From assembly GCA_038246575.1 (NCBI GenBank), contig JBBRVU010000245.1, forward strand, positions 1 to 5,283: a stretch of 5,283 bases of DNA, read 5' to 3'. Positions 1-5,283 of this stretch are shown here, one piece after another (positions within the stretch are counted from its first letter, which is position 1; each line of letters begins with the position of its first letter). Made by a program: the position numbers and the translations under genes. The notes beneath the pieces were generated by a model. The model searched no databases. It was given only the letters and a program-made list of their open reading frames with translations, and was not told the DNA's origin. This DNA comes from JACCUZ01 sp038246575. GTDB taxonomy: Bacteria > Actinomycetota > Actinomycetes > JACCUZ01.

Positions 1-133
1 AGCCCCGGGAGAACCGAGGGCGGCAGTGTCATGCAGGCCCTCGAAGGGCGACCGGACCAAGCCGTCACCTCGGCTCCCGCCGAGTCCCAACAGCAAGCAC
101 CGACACGATGCTCACAACAAGGATGGTGCCCTA
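1..133. other. 5' segment without Tc-family similarity, possible junction
   Basis: I translated the three forward frames by eye and none continues the FG-GAP/SpvB-type sequence that normally precedes the TGDGLQDLV motif. In the main frame the segment gives a Pro/Lys/Ser/His-rich stretch of about 36 residues unlike the regular beta-strand pattern that follows. Lines 61-120 count 38 G+C of 60, lower than typical lines of the gene (42-47 of 60). It may be a 5' leader, a foreign coding end, or a deletion or frameshift scar. I see no clear promoter in it. Confidence 0.5.
16..20 (+). promoter_or_regulatory. Possible Shine-Dalgarno sequence for the GTG start at 26
   Basis: GAGGG lies five bases before the GTG at 26, an acceptable ribosome-binding arrangement. 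It is short and G-rich in a GC-rich context, so chance is a real alternative. An in-frame GTG at 134-136 sits exactly where Tc similarity begins but has no good purine-rich site before it. Confidence 0.3.
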
Positions 134-3100
134 GTGACCGGGGACGGCCTGCAGGATCTCGTGCTGGTCCGCAACGGCAGCATCGGGTACTGGCCCAGCC
201 TTGGCCACGGGAGTTTCGGCCCGATCGTCCGGATGGTGAACGCGCCGCGGTTCCCCGACGGTCACGACCCGCGCCGGGTGCTGCTTGGCGACATCGACGG
301 TGACGGGGTCGCCGATCTGGTCTACGTGGACGCCGGGCGCGTGCTGCTGTGGGGCAACCACACCGGCAACGCCTGGTCGCCTGGGCCGATCGTGATCGCC
401 GGCACGCCGAGTGTCGTGAACGCCGACGACGTGCGGCTCACTGACCTCTACGGCACCGGCATGGCCGGGCTGGTCTGGAGCCGGGCCGCCGGCGTCAACG
501 GCGAGCCGTTCCTGCGCTTCCTGGACTTCACCGGCGGCATGAAGCCCCACCTGCTGGACGCGATGGACAACCATCTCGGCGCGGTGACCAGCGTCAGCTA
601 CCGGTCCTCGACGTCCTACTGCCTGGCGGATCAGGCGAACCCGGCGACCCGGTGGCGCACGCCGCTGCCGATCCCTGTGCACGTGGTGGCTCGCACAGAG
701 GTGAACGACCGGATCTCCTCGGGGCGCCTGGTCACCGAGTACCGGTACCACCACGGCTACTGGGACGGCGCGGAGCGGGAGTTCCGCGGCTTCGCCAGGG
801 TTGAGCACCTCGACGCCGAGACCTTCCGGGACGGCGCGGTGCACCACTCGCCGCCGACGCTGACCAAGATCTGGTTCCACCCCGGTCCGGTCGCCTCGGG
901 CGAGGCGCAGGACTGGACCGAGCTGGACCTCACCCACGAGTACTGGCCGCAGGACCCACCGCAACTTGCGCGATCGACCGAGACCACCGGGCTGCTGGCG
1001 TCGCTGCCGGCAGGAGCCCGCCGCGACGCCCTGCGCGCGCTGCGCGGGCAGGTGCTGCGGACCGAGCTGTACGCCCTCGACGGAACCGATCGCGCGGATC
1101 GCCCATACACCGTGACCGAGTCGATCGCCGGAGTCCGGGTGGAGGCGGACCGGGTGTACTTCCCGTTCCCGGTGGCGCAGCGCACCACGCAGTGGGAGCG
1201 CGGCACCGATCCGATGACGCAGTACACCTTCACCGCCGACCAGGACAGGTACGGCTTTCCCACCGCGGAGCTCGCGGTCTCCGTGCCCCGGGGTCGCAAC
1301 CCCGAGGCGGCTTCAACCACGCCGTCCTCCCCGTACCTGGCCACGGTCACCACCACGCAGTACGCACGGCACGACGACGAGGCCCGCTACGTGGTGGACC
1401 GTGCCTGCCGGGCCACCATCCGCGAGGTGTTCAATGACGGGACCCTGCCGGTTCCTGAGTTGCGCGACGTCGTCTTCGCGGGGGCGCCGTCGAGCACCGC
1501 CGTGTCGTTGCGGGTCGTGGCCCATGCACGGACGTTCTACGACGGCGACGCCTTCACCGGCCTGCCTCTGGGTGAACTCGGCGATCACGGCCTGCCGGTG
1601 CGGGCCGAGAGGCTCGCGTTCACCGACGCCTTCATCGATGAGTTGTTCGACCCTACCGATCCGGCCACGGTGAGCCCGCGCCCGGTGTTCCTGGATCCCG
1701 CCGGCCCGACGTGGACCAACGAGTATCCGCCGGAGTTCCGCGCGTCACTGCCCCATCTGGCCGGCTACCGCCACTACGCCGACTCCGAGATCCCGGGCTC
1801 GCCGGGCGGCTACTACGTGGTCGAATCCCGGCACCGGTACGACGTCCACGACCCCACCCGCAGGGGACGCGGGCTCACCCTGGCGTCGCTCGACCCGCTA
1901 GGCTCGCCGTCCCGGATCGAGTACGACGAGCACGACCTCCTGCCGGTACACCTCGAGGACGCCGCGGGTCTGACCACGACCGCCAGCTACGACCTTCGGC
2001 TCCTACATCCGGTCGAGGTGGTCGACGTCAACGGCAACACCCGCGCCGTGACCTATTCGCCGGCCGGGCTGGTCACCGCGCAGTTCGTCCGCGGCAAGGG
2101 CGGCGAGGGCGATCGGGACCTGCCTGGCGTGCGGCTCGACTACGACCTGACCGCCTTCAGCGAACGCGGCCGCCCGGTCTCGGTGCGATCCACCCGCCGC
2201 GCGCATCACGACACCGACACCGGCGTCCCCCACGGGGAGCGCGACGACGTCCTGGTCTCGGTGGAGTACTGCGACGGGTTCGGCCGGGTGCTGCAGACTC
2301 GCACCCAGGCCGAGGACACCCTGTTCGGCGACACCGCGTTCGGCGGGCAGGTGATTCTGGCCGACCTAAGCCTGCCCGGTGACGAGACGTCGGGACGCGC
2401 TCGACTCCCTGGGGAGCCGGACCACGTGATTGTCAGCGGCTGGCAGACGTTCGACAACAAGGGTCGGGTGGTGGAGCAGTACGAGCCGTTCTACTCGGTC
2501 GGGTTCGAGTACGCGCCGCCGGGCGACATTCAGTTCGGCCAGAAGGCGACGATCTTCTACGATCCGCGCGGCCACGCCGTGCGCACCATGAACCCCGACG
2601 GCAGCGAGCAGCTGGTCGTCCTCGGAGTGCCGGTCGACCTCGCGGATCGGGACGTCTATGCGCCGACGCCGTGGGAGTCGTTCAGCTACGACGCGAACGA
2701 CAACGCCGGGCGTACCCATCCGGCTGAGGCGACCGCGTACTCCGGCCACTGGAACACCCCGGCCAGTGCCGGGGTGGATGCCCTGGGCCGGACCGTGGTG
2801 GCCACGGTCCGCAACGGTCCGGACCCCGCGGACTGGTTCATCACCGGCTCGACGTACGACATCCAGGGCAATCTGGTAGGGATCAGCGACGCGCTTGACC
2901 GTCCCGCGTTCACCTACCGCTTCGACCTGCTCCACCGCCGGTGGCGGATGGACAGCATCGATGCGGGTCGCCGCGACACCGTGCCGGACGCGATCGGCAA
3001 CCCGATCGAGGAACGCGACGCGAAGGGATCCCTCACGCTCGGCAGCGCCGACCGCATGCACCGGCCGGCGCGGGTGTGGGCCCGGGACGACGCGACCTCC

Positions 3101-5170
3101 CCGATCACACTGCGCCAGCGCGTCGAGTACGGCGACGCCGGGGACCCGGACCAGCCGGCGGGTGAGCGAGCGGCGGCCCTTGCGCGGAACCTGCTCGGCC
3201 GGGCAGTCGTGCACTATGACGAGGCCGGGTTGGAGTCCGTGTTCGCGGTCGACTTCAAGGGCAATCCGCTGGACGCCGCCCGCCGCGTGATCGCCGACGC
3301 TCCGCTGCTGGCGACCTACGTCCGCGCGGCCGCCGAGGGCTGGCGGGTGCAGCCTCTGCGGGTCGACTGGGACCAGGATCCCGGCCAATGGCTAAACCCC
3401 GCCGAGTACCGCACGACCACCTCCTACGACGCGCTCAACCGGGTCACCCGACAGCTCCTGCCCGCCGACGTTACTGGTCACCGTGAGCCGGTCGACCCGG
3501 TCTACAACCGCGCAGGCGGGCTGGCACAGGTCTGGCTCGACGGCACCCTCCAGGTGCAGCGAATCGCCTACGACGCCAAGGGCCAGCGCACGCTGATCGC
3601 CTACGGCAACGGGCTGATGACCCGGTACGCCCACGATCCGCGCACGTTCCGGCTGACTCGGCTGCGCACCGAGGGCTACACCCTGGCCGGCGACACCTAC
3701 CGGCCGCGTGGCCCGGTCCTGCAGGACTACGGATATGGCTACGATCTCGTCGGGAACCACCTCACGCTGCGGGACCGCACGCCCGGCAGCGGCATCCCCG
3801 GTACCCCGGCCGGGGCCGACGCCCTGGACCGGGCCTTCGGCTACGACCCGGCCTACCGTCTGCTGTCGGCCACCGGCCGCGAGTGCGCGGTACCGCCGGC
3901 GGGACCGCCGTGGACCGACGTCCCCCGCTGCAGCGACGTCACGCAGGCCCGTAGCTACATCGAGACCTACACCTACGACCGCGTGGGCAACCTGCTGCGG
4001 CTCGGCCACGACGGCGGCTCCGCCGGAGGGTTCGTCCGCGAGTTCACCATCGCCGGCGACAGCAACCGGCTGCGGCGGATGACGACGAGCGGTACGCCGT
4101 TCGACTACGAGTTCGACGCCAACGGCAACCTGATCGCGGAGACCACGTCCCGACACTTCGCCTGGAACCACGCCGACCGGCTGGCAACGTTCGCCACCCA
4201 GACCGCCGGTGCAGAGCCCTCCGTCCACGCCCACTACCTCTACGACGCCTCCGGCGAGCGGGTGACCAAGCTGGTCCGCAGCCAAGGCGGTGGGCTCGAG
4301 GTGACGCACTTTCTCGGCGGCGTCGAGCATCGCCGGTGGGGCGGGCCCACGACTGGCGAGAACACGCTCGTGCACGTCATGGACGACCATTCCCGGATCG
4401 CCCTGGTCCGCGTCGGTCCCGCCGCGCCCGGTGACGGCGGCCCCGCCGTCCAGTTCCACCTGGGTGACCACCTGGGCAGCAGCACAGTGATCGCCGACGA
4501 GACCGGCGTGCTCACCAACCGCGAGGAGTTCACCCCCTACGGCGGGACCAGCTTCGGCAGCTACGCCCGCAAGCGCTACCGCTTCACCGGCAAGGAACGC
4601 GACGAGGAGAGTGGGCTCAATTACCACGCGGCTCGATACTTCAGCTCCGCGACTGCTCGATGGCTCTCCTGCGATCCGGCCGGTAGCGCCGAGAGTGTCA
4701 ACCTGTACGGCTACGAACGCGGCAATCCCATGACGCTGCTCGATCCCACCGGGAAGAGCTCTGAGAGCCAGGCGGCCCTGTTCCGGGTTATCGACGTCGA
4801 CCGCAACAACCGACTGGATTCCACCGAGTTGGTCACCGCGTGCGTGACCGAGAAGGCCATGACGGACCTGCTGCTAGATGTCAGCGCCCCGGACCGATAC
4901 ACAGCGGATGGATACGCGGCGCGCGATGCATTGCTGGAGCCCTTCAATCGCAGCAATGAGAAGCAACTGCGCCTCTATTCCGACTCGCCGTCGCCCATGA
5001 CGATGGAGCAGCACCGCGCCTTCGTCGAGGACGCGGAATCGGCCCGCCAACAGGCGCGCCTCCTTGGATTCGACGCCTGGGTCAACCTGGTGGCGAGTAT
5101 GGGTCTGCCGGGCACCGGAGGCGGGTCAGCCAAGGGAGTCAGCCTAGTGTCGCGTGTCGCTAGTCCTTAG
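26..5170 (+). CDS. Single-chain TcB-TcC-type insecticidal toxin complex protein (TcdB middle region + RHS repeats + RHS core), apparently truncated at both ends
   Basis: Seen: 1714 codons. Residues 37-150 carry FG-GAP/VCBS-like blades (D89-x-D91-G-D93-G-x-x-D97). Residues about 150-400 match the TcdB middle region, with hallmarks RFLDFTGGMKP, ATRWRTPLP and YHHGYWDGAEREFRGF (241-256). RHS/YD motifs run from about 653 to 1410, the RHS-associated core is 1477-1576, and a 138-residue variable tail follows. Known: in Photorhabdus and Yersinia the TcB and TcC proteins form a closed shell around a self-cleaved toxin delivered by TcA; there they are usually separate genes. Inferred: this fused chain forms the same cocoon. 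The GTG at 26 has GAGGG five bases upstream, but the frame is open to the window edge, so the true start may lie outside. Tc similarity begins only near residue 36, and the usual N-terminal SpvB-like domain is missing. The 3' end stops at a probable IS630 boundary. Family assignment is sure; start, function and completeness are not. Confidence 0.85.
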   Translation: MSCRPSKGDRTKPSPRLPPSPNSKHRHDAHNKDGALVTGDGLQDLVLVRNGSIGYWPSLGHGSFGPIVRMVNAPRFPDGHDPRRVLLGDIDGDGVADLVYVDAGRVLLWGNHTGNAWSPGPIVIAGTPSVVNADDVRLTDLYGTGMAGLVWSRAAGVNGEPFLRFLDFTGGMKPHLLDAMDNHLGAVTSVSYRSSTSYCLADQANPATRWRTPLPIPVHVVARTEVNDRISSGRLVTEYRYHHGYWDGAEREFRGFARVEHLDAETFRDGAVHHSPPTLTKIWFHPGPVASGEAQDWTELDLTHEYWPQDPPQLARSTETTGLLASLPAGARRDALRALRGQVLRTELYALDGTDRADRPYTVTESIAGVRVEADRVYFPFPVAQRTTQWERGTDPMTQYTFTADQDRYGFPTAELAVSVPRGRNPEAASTTPSSPYLATVTTTQYARHDDEARYVVDRACRATIREVFNDGTLPVPELRDVVFAGAPSSTAVSLRVVAHARTFYDGDAFTGLPLGELGDHGLPVRAERLAFTDAFIDELFDPTDPATVSPRPVFLDPAGPTWTNEYPPEFRASLPHLAGYRHYADSEIPGSPGGYYVVESRHRYDVHDPTRRGRGLTLASLDPLGSPSRIEYDEHDLLPVHLEDAAGLTTTASYDLRLLHPVEVVDVNGNTRAVTYSPAGLVTAQFVRGKGGEGDRDLPGVRLDYDLTAFSERGRPVSVRSTRRAHHDTDTGVPHGERDDVLVSVEYCDGFGRVLQTRTQAEDTLFGDTAFGGQVILADLSLPGDETSGRARLPGEPDHVIVSGWQTFDNKGRVVEQYEPFYSVGFEYAPPGDIQFGQKATIFYDPRGHAVRTMNPDGSEQLVVLGVPVDLADRDVYAPTPWESFSYDANDNAGRTHPAEATAYSGHWNTPASAGVDALGRTVVATVRNGPDPADWFITGSTYDIQGNLVGISDALDRPAFTYRFDLLHRRWRMDSIDAGRRDTVPDAIGNPIEERDAKGSLTLGSADRMHRPARVWARDDATSPITLRQRVEYGDAGDPDQPAGERAAALARNLLGRAVVHYDEAGLESVFAVDFKGNPLDAARRVIADAPLLATYVRAAAEGWRVQPLRVDWDQDPGQWLNPAEYRTTTSYDALNRVTRQLLPADVTGHREPVDPVYNRAGGLAQVWLDGTLQVQRIAYDAKGQRTLIAYGNGLMTRYAHDPRTFRLTRLRTEGYTLAGDTYRPRGPVLQDYGYGYDLVGNHLTLRDRTPGSGIPGTPAGADALDRAFGYDPAYRLLSATGRECAVPPAGPPWTDVPRCSDVTQARSYIETYTYDRVGNLLRLGHDGGSAGGFVREFTIAGDSNRLRRMTTSGTPFDYEFDANGNLIAETTSRHFAWNHADRLATFATQTAGAEPSVHAHYLYDASGERVTKLVRSQGGGLEVTHFLGGVEHRRWGGPTTGENTLVHVMDDHSRIALVRVGPAAPGDGGPAVQFHLGDHLGSSTVIADETGVLTNREEFTPYGGTSFGSYARKRYRFTGKERDEESGLNYHAARYFSSATARWLSCDPAGSAESVNLYGYERGNPMTLLDPTGKSSESQAALFRVIDVDRNNRLDSTELVTACVTEKAMTDLLLDVSAPDRYTADGYAARDALLEPFNRSNEKQLRLYSDSPSPMTMEQHRAFVEDAESARQQARLLGFDAWVNLVASMGLPGTGGGSAKGVSLVSRVASP
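134..475 (+). other. FG-GAP/VCBS-like beta-propeller blades of the TcB half (residues 37-150)
   Basis: Three spaced repeats of the pattern (T/D)-x-x-G-x-G-x-x-(D/G)-L-V are visible: TGDGLQDLVLVRNG (38-51), GDIDGDGVADLVYVDAG (88-104) and TDLYGTGMAGLVWS (139-152). The middle one has a full DxDGDGxxD loop (D89, D91, D93, D97; nt 290-316), the calcium-binding signature of FG-GAP/integrin-alpha-like propellers. In characterised TcB proteins a beta-propeller is the docking site for the TcA channel and the gate for toxin exit. Only the last part of such a region is present here, so whether a complete propeller can form is doubtful unless more coding sequence lies upstream. Confidence 0.75.
476..2660 (+). 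other. TcdB middle region and remainder of the TcB-like half (residues about 151-878)
   Basis: The stretch has conserved TcdB/SpvB-family wording: LDFTGGMKP (166-174), MDNHLGAVTSVSY (180-192), ATRWRTPLPIPV (207-218), TEYRYHHGYWDGAEREFRGF (237-256). These correspond to the TcdB middle/N-terminal and middle/C-terminal domains. After about residue 600 the sequence turns into RHS-like strand pairs (ASYDLRLLHPVEVVDVNGN 653-671, VEYCDGFGRVLQTRTQ 746-761, TFDNKGRVVEQYEP 808-821, IFYDPRGHAVRTMNPDGSEQ 843-862), as expected for the TcB part of the cocoon wall. Exact domain edges are estimated by eye. Confidence 0.75.
2663..4435 (+). other. RHS/YD-repeat region, TcC-like half of the cocoon (residues about 880-1470)
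   Basis: Successive YD-type units are visible: FSYDANDNAGRTH (886-898), STYDIQGNLVGISDALDRP (942-960), TTSYDALNRVTRQLLP (1131-1146), IAYDAKGQRTLIAYGNG (1180-1196), YGYDLVGNHLTLRD (1237-1250), FGYDPAYRLLSATGRE (1271-1286), YTYDRVGNLLRLGHDGG (1315-1331), YEFDANGNLIAETTSRHFAW (1361-1380), LYDASGERVTKLVRSQGG (1405-1422). In solved Tc and RHS structures such repeats form a spiralling beta-sheet shell enclosing the effector. Two cysteines, C1287 and C1302, bracket a Pro-rich insertion. The chain runs on from the TcB part without a stop, so the B-C junction is fused rather than split into two genes. Confidence 0.85.
2757..2825. repeat. Cluster of three short inverted repeats inside the coding region
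   Basis: CCCCGGC-CAGT-GCCGGGG (2757-2774) is a perfect 7-bp stem. GGACCGTGG and CCACGGTCC (2790-2810) form a perfect 9-bp stem around a 3-base loop. GGTCCGGACC (2816-2825) is a 10-base palindrome. They encode residues about 911-934, near the start of the TcC-like half. There is no T-run, so this is not a usual terminator. In GC-rich coding DNA some of this is expected by chance. Confidence 0.5.
4454..4753 (+). other. RHS-associated core domain with aspartyl autoprotease residues (residues 1477-1576)
   Basis: The core reads FHLGDHLGSSTVIADETG (1477-1494), EEFTPYGG (1500-1507), RYRFTGKERDEESGLNYHAARY (two adjoining motifs, 1517-1538), SCDPAG (1548-1553), NLYGYERGNPMTLLDPTGK (1559-1577). Known: in TcC proteins this domain self-cleaves, using one Arg and two Asp residues, to release the C-terminal toxin inside the shell. 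Here R1537, D1550 and D1573 occupy these positions. The Asp-to-Asp spacing is 23, the same as I recall for TccC3 (D651/D674), and Arg-to-Asp is 13. Cleavage would be expected a few residues after D1573. The site appears intact. Confidence 0.9.
4754..5167 (+). other. Variable C-terminal effector segment, probably incomplete (residues 1577-1714)
   Basis: Everything after the core is the region that varies between RHS/TcC proteins and carries toxin activity. Here it is 138 residues: an EF-hand-like unit (1580-1612), a mixed stretch (1613-1655), a probable helix pair (1656-1690), then a Gly-rich turn LPGTGGGSAKGVSLVSRVA (1694-1712) and an abrupt stop. I see no catalytic signature of ADP-ribosyltransferase, deaminase, nuclease or similar families. 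The Gly-rich end resembles the linker that often precedes a toxin domain, which suggests the catalytic part lay further downstream and has been lost. G+C is lower: 4801-4980 counts 109 of 180. Function unknown. Confidence 0.65.
4763..4861 (+). other. Single EF-hand-like calcium-binding unit (residues 1580-1612)
   Basis: The 12-residue loop D1590-x-D1592-x-N1594-N-R-L1597-D1598-x-x-E1601 (nt 4793-4828) fits the EF-hand pattern at positions 1, 3, 5, 8, 9 and 12. The usual Gly at position 6 is Asn. A helix-compatible stretch precedes it (ESQAALFRVI) and follows it (LVTACVTEKAMTDLLLDV). No convincing second EF-hand is visible, although these normally occur in pairs. Calcium binding is inferred from the motif alone. 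Confidence 0.65.
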
Positions 5171-5283
5171 ACGGTTCGTGATGCGGGACAATGGTGTATG
5201 TCGGTTGCTGCGGCGTTGGTGCTGCGTCCCGGGGACGCCTCGGAGTTGACCTCGTTGGTCCGGTCCTCGTCGGCCCCGGCCGG
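5168..5283 (+). mobile_element. Left end of an IS630-family insertion sequence (runs off the window)
   Basis: The transposase start at 5198 is preceded by only 27 bases of non-coding sequence after the toxin stop, as expected for the short left end of an IS630 element. This family inserts at TA. A TA at 5168-5169 immediately precedes GACGGTTCGTGATG, which I take as the left terminal repeat. The right end and the second TA are outside the window, so the boundary is inferred. Another TA at 5161-5162 is possible. Confidence 0.6.
5198..5283 (+). CDS. IS630-family transposase, N-terminal fragment (continues past the window)
   Basis: The ATG at 5198 opens a frame that stays open to the window end, giving MSVAAALVLRPG followed by DASELTSLVRSSSAPAG. 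The LRPGD...L..L.RSSSAPAG pattern is the characteristic start of IS630-family transposases of high-GC actinobacteria, just before the helix-turn-helix DNA-binding domain. The DDE catalytic domain would lie downstream. A weak ribosome-binding sequence, CGGGA (5184-5188), precedes it by nine bases. It is in the same reading frame as the toxin gene, separated by the TAG at 5168. Only 28 full codons are present, so whether the gene is intact cannot be judged. Confidence 0.75.
   Translation, partial: MSVAAALVLRPGDASELTSLVRSSSAPA

Noticed and set aside
66..131. Hydrophobic stretch on the minus strand (TILVVSIVSVLAVG) ending at a stop
   Set aside because: About 20 residues only, with no start or domain visible; could be a gene end but cannot be supported.
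31..303. 90-codon plus-strand frame starting at ATG 31
   Set aside because: It runs out of frame through the FG-GAP motifs, which are unmistakable in the main frame; only its first 30 codons lie in the unexplained segment, and they match nothing I recognise.
131..964. 277-codon open frame on the minus strand
   Set aside because: It overlaps the FG-GAP and TcdB middle region, whose motifs are clear on the plus strand; a shadow.
2366..3388. 340-codon open frame on the minus strand
   Set aside because: Also antisense to conserved RHS coding sequence, with Arg/Val-rich content and no domain. The sense strand explains the openness through its GC-biased third positions.
4433..4450. GACGGCGG/CCGCCGTC inverted repeat as a terminator
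   Set aside because: Inside the coding region, no T-run, and it encodes a Gly/Pro linker before the core; chance in GC-rich DNA.
3392..4627. 411-codon open frame on the minus strand
   Set aside because: It lies wholly inside the RHS region and has the Val/Gly/Ala/Arg-rich low-information sequence typical of antisense frames in GC-rich genes. No recognisable domain.
4877..4912. Possible second EF-hand at D1618-VSAPDRYTADG
   Set aside because: Ligand positions are poorly filled (Pro at 5, no Glu or Asp at 12); not a credible loop.
130..5149. CCTAGTG present at 130-136 and 5143-5149, near both ends of the Tc-like region
   Set aside because: Only 7 bases and not exactly at either boundary; chance is likely, and no longer flanking identity exists.
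5234..5262. TTGACC as a -35 promoter box
   Set aside because: It falls inside the transposase coding sequence and no -10 box follows at suitable spacing.

Overview
The window is almost entirely one very long gene (about 26-5170, + strand, 1714 codons). It encodes an insecticidal-toxin-complex (Tc) protein in which a TcB-type half (FG-GAP/VCBS propeller plus TcdB middle region) is joined in one chain to a TcC-type half (RHS/YD repeats, RHS-associated core with its self-cleaving site, and a variable C-terminal tail). At the right edge the first 29 codons of an IS630-family transposase begin at 5198. Base composition is high (hand-counted lines in the body of the gene run 42 to 47 G+C out of 60). 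The single-chain B-C architecture and the transposase N-terminus fit a high-GC actinobacterium, but this is inference, since no rRNA or taxonomic marker is present.

Layout. 1-133: a segment unlike the Tc family in any forward frame; the reading frame is open through it to the window edge. 134-475: FG-GAP/VCBS-like blades with a classic calcium loop. 476-2660: TcdB middle region and the rest of the TcB half. 2663-4435: RHS/YD repeats. 4454-4753: RHS-associated core, with the Arg/Asp/Asp residues of the autoprotease in place. 4754-5167: C-terminal variable tail with one good EF-hand loop and lower G+C. 5168-5170: stop codon, apparently at the left boundary of the IS630 element. 5198-5283: start of the transposase.

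In characterised Tc toxins, TcB and TcC form a hollow cocoon that encloses the cleaved C-terminus of TcC, and a TcA pore injects that C-terminus into the target cell. Here the shell and the cleavage site look intact, but both ends of the gene look damaged. The family's N-terminal SpvB-like region is absent, at least inside the window. The C-terminal effector seems to be cut off by the IS insertion, whose TA target plus first base would supply the TAG stop. The most interesting points are the EF-hand just after the cleavage site, the IS-capped effector, and the abrupt loss of Tc similarity near nt 134. No TcA gene, RNA gene, CRISPR array or clear terminator is visible. The other long open frames on both strands are high-GC shadows of this gene.
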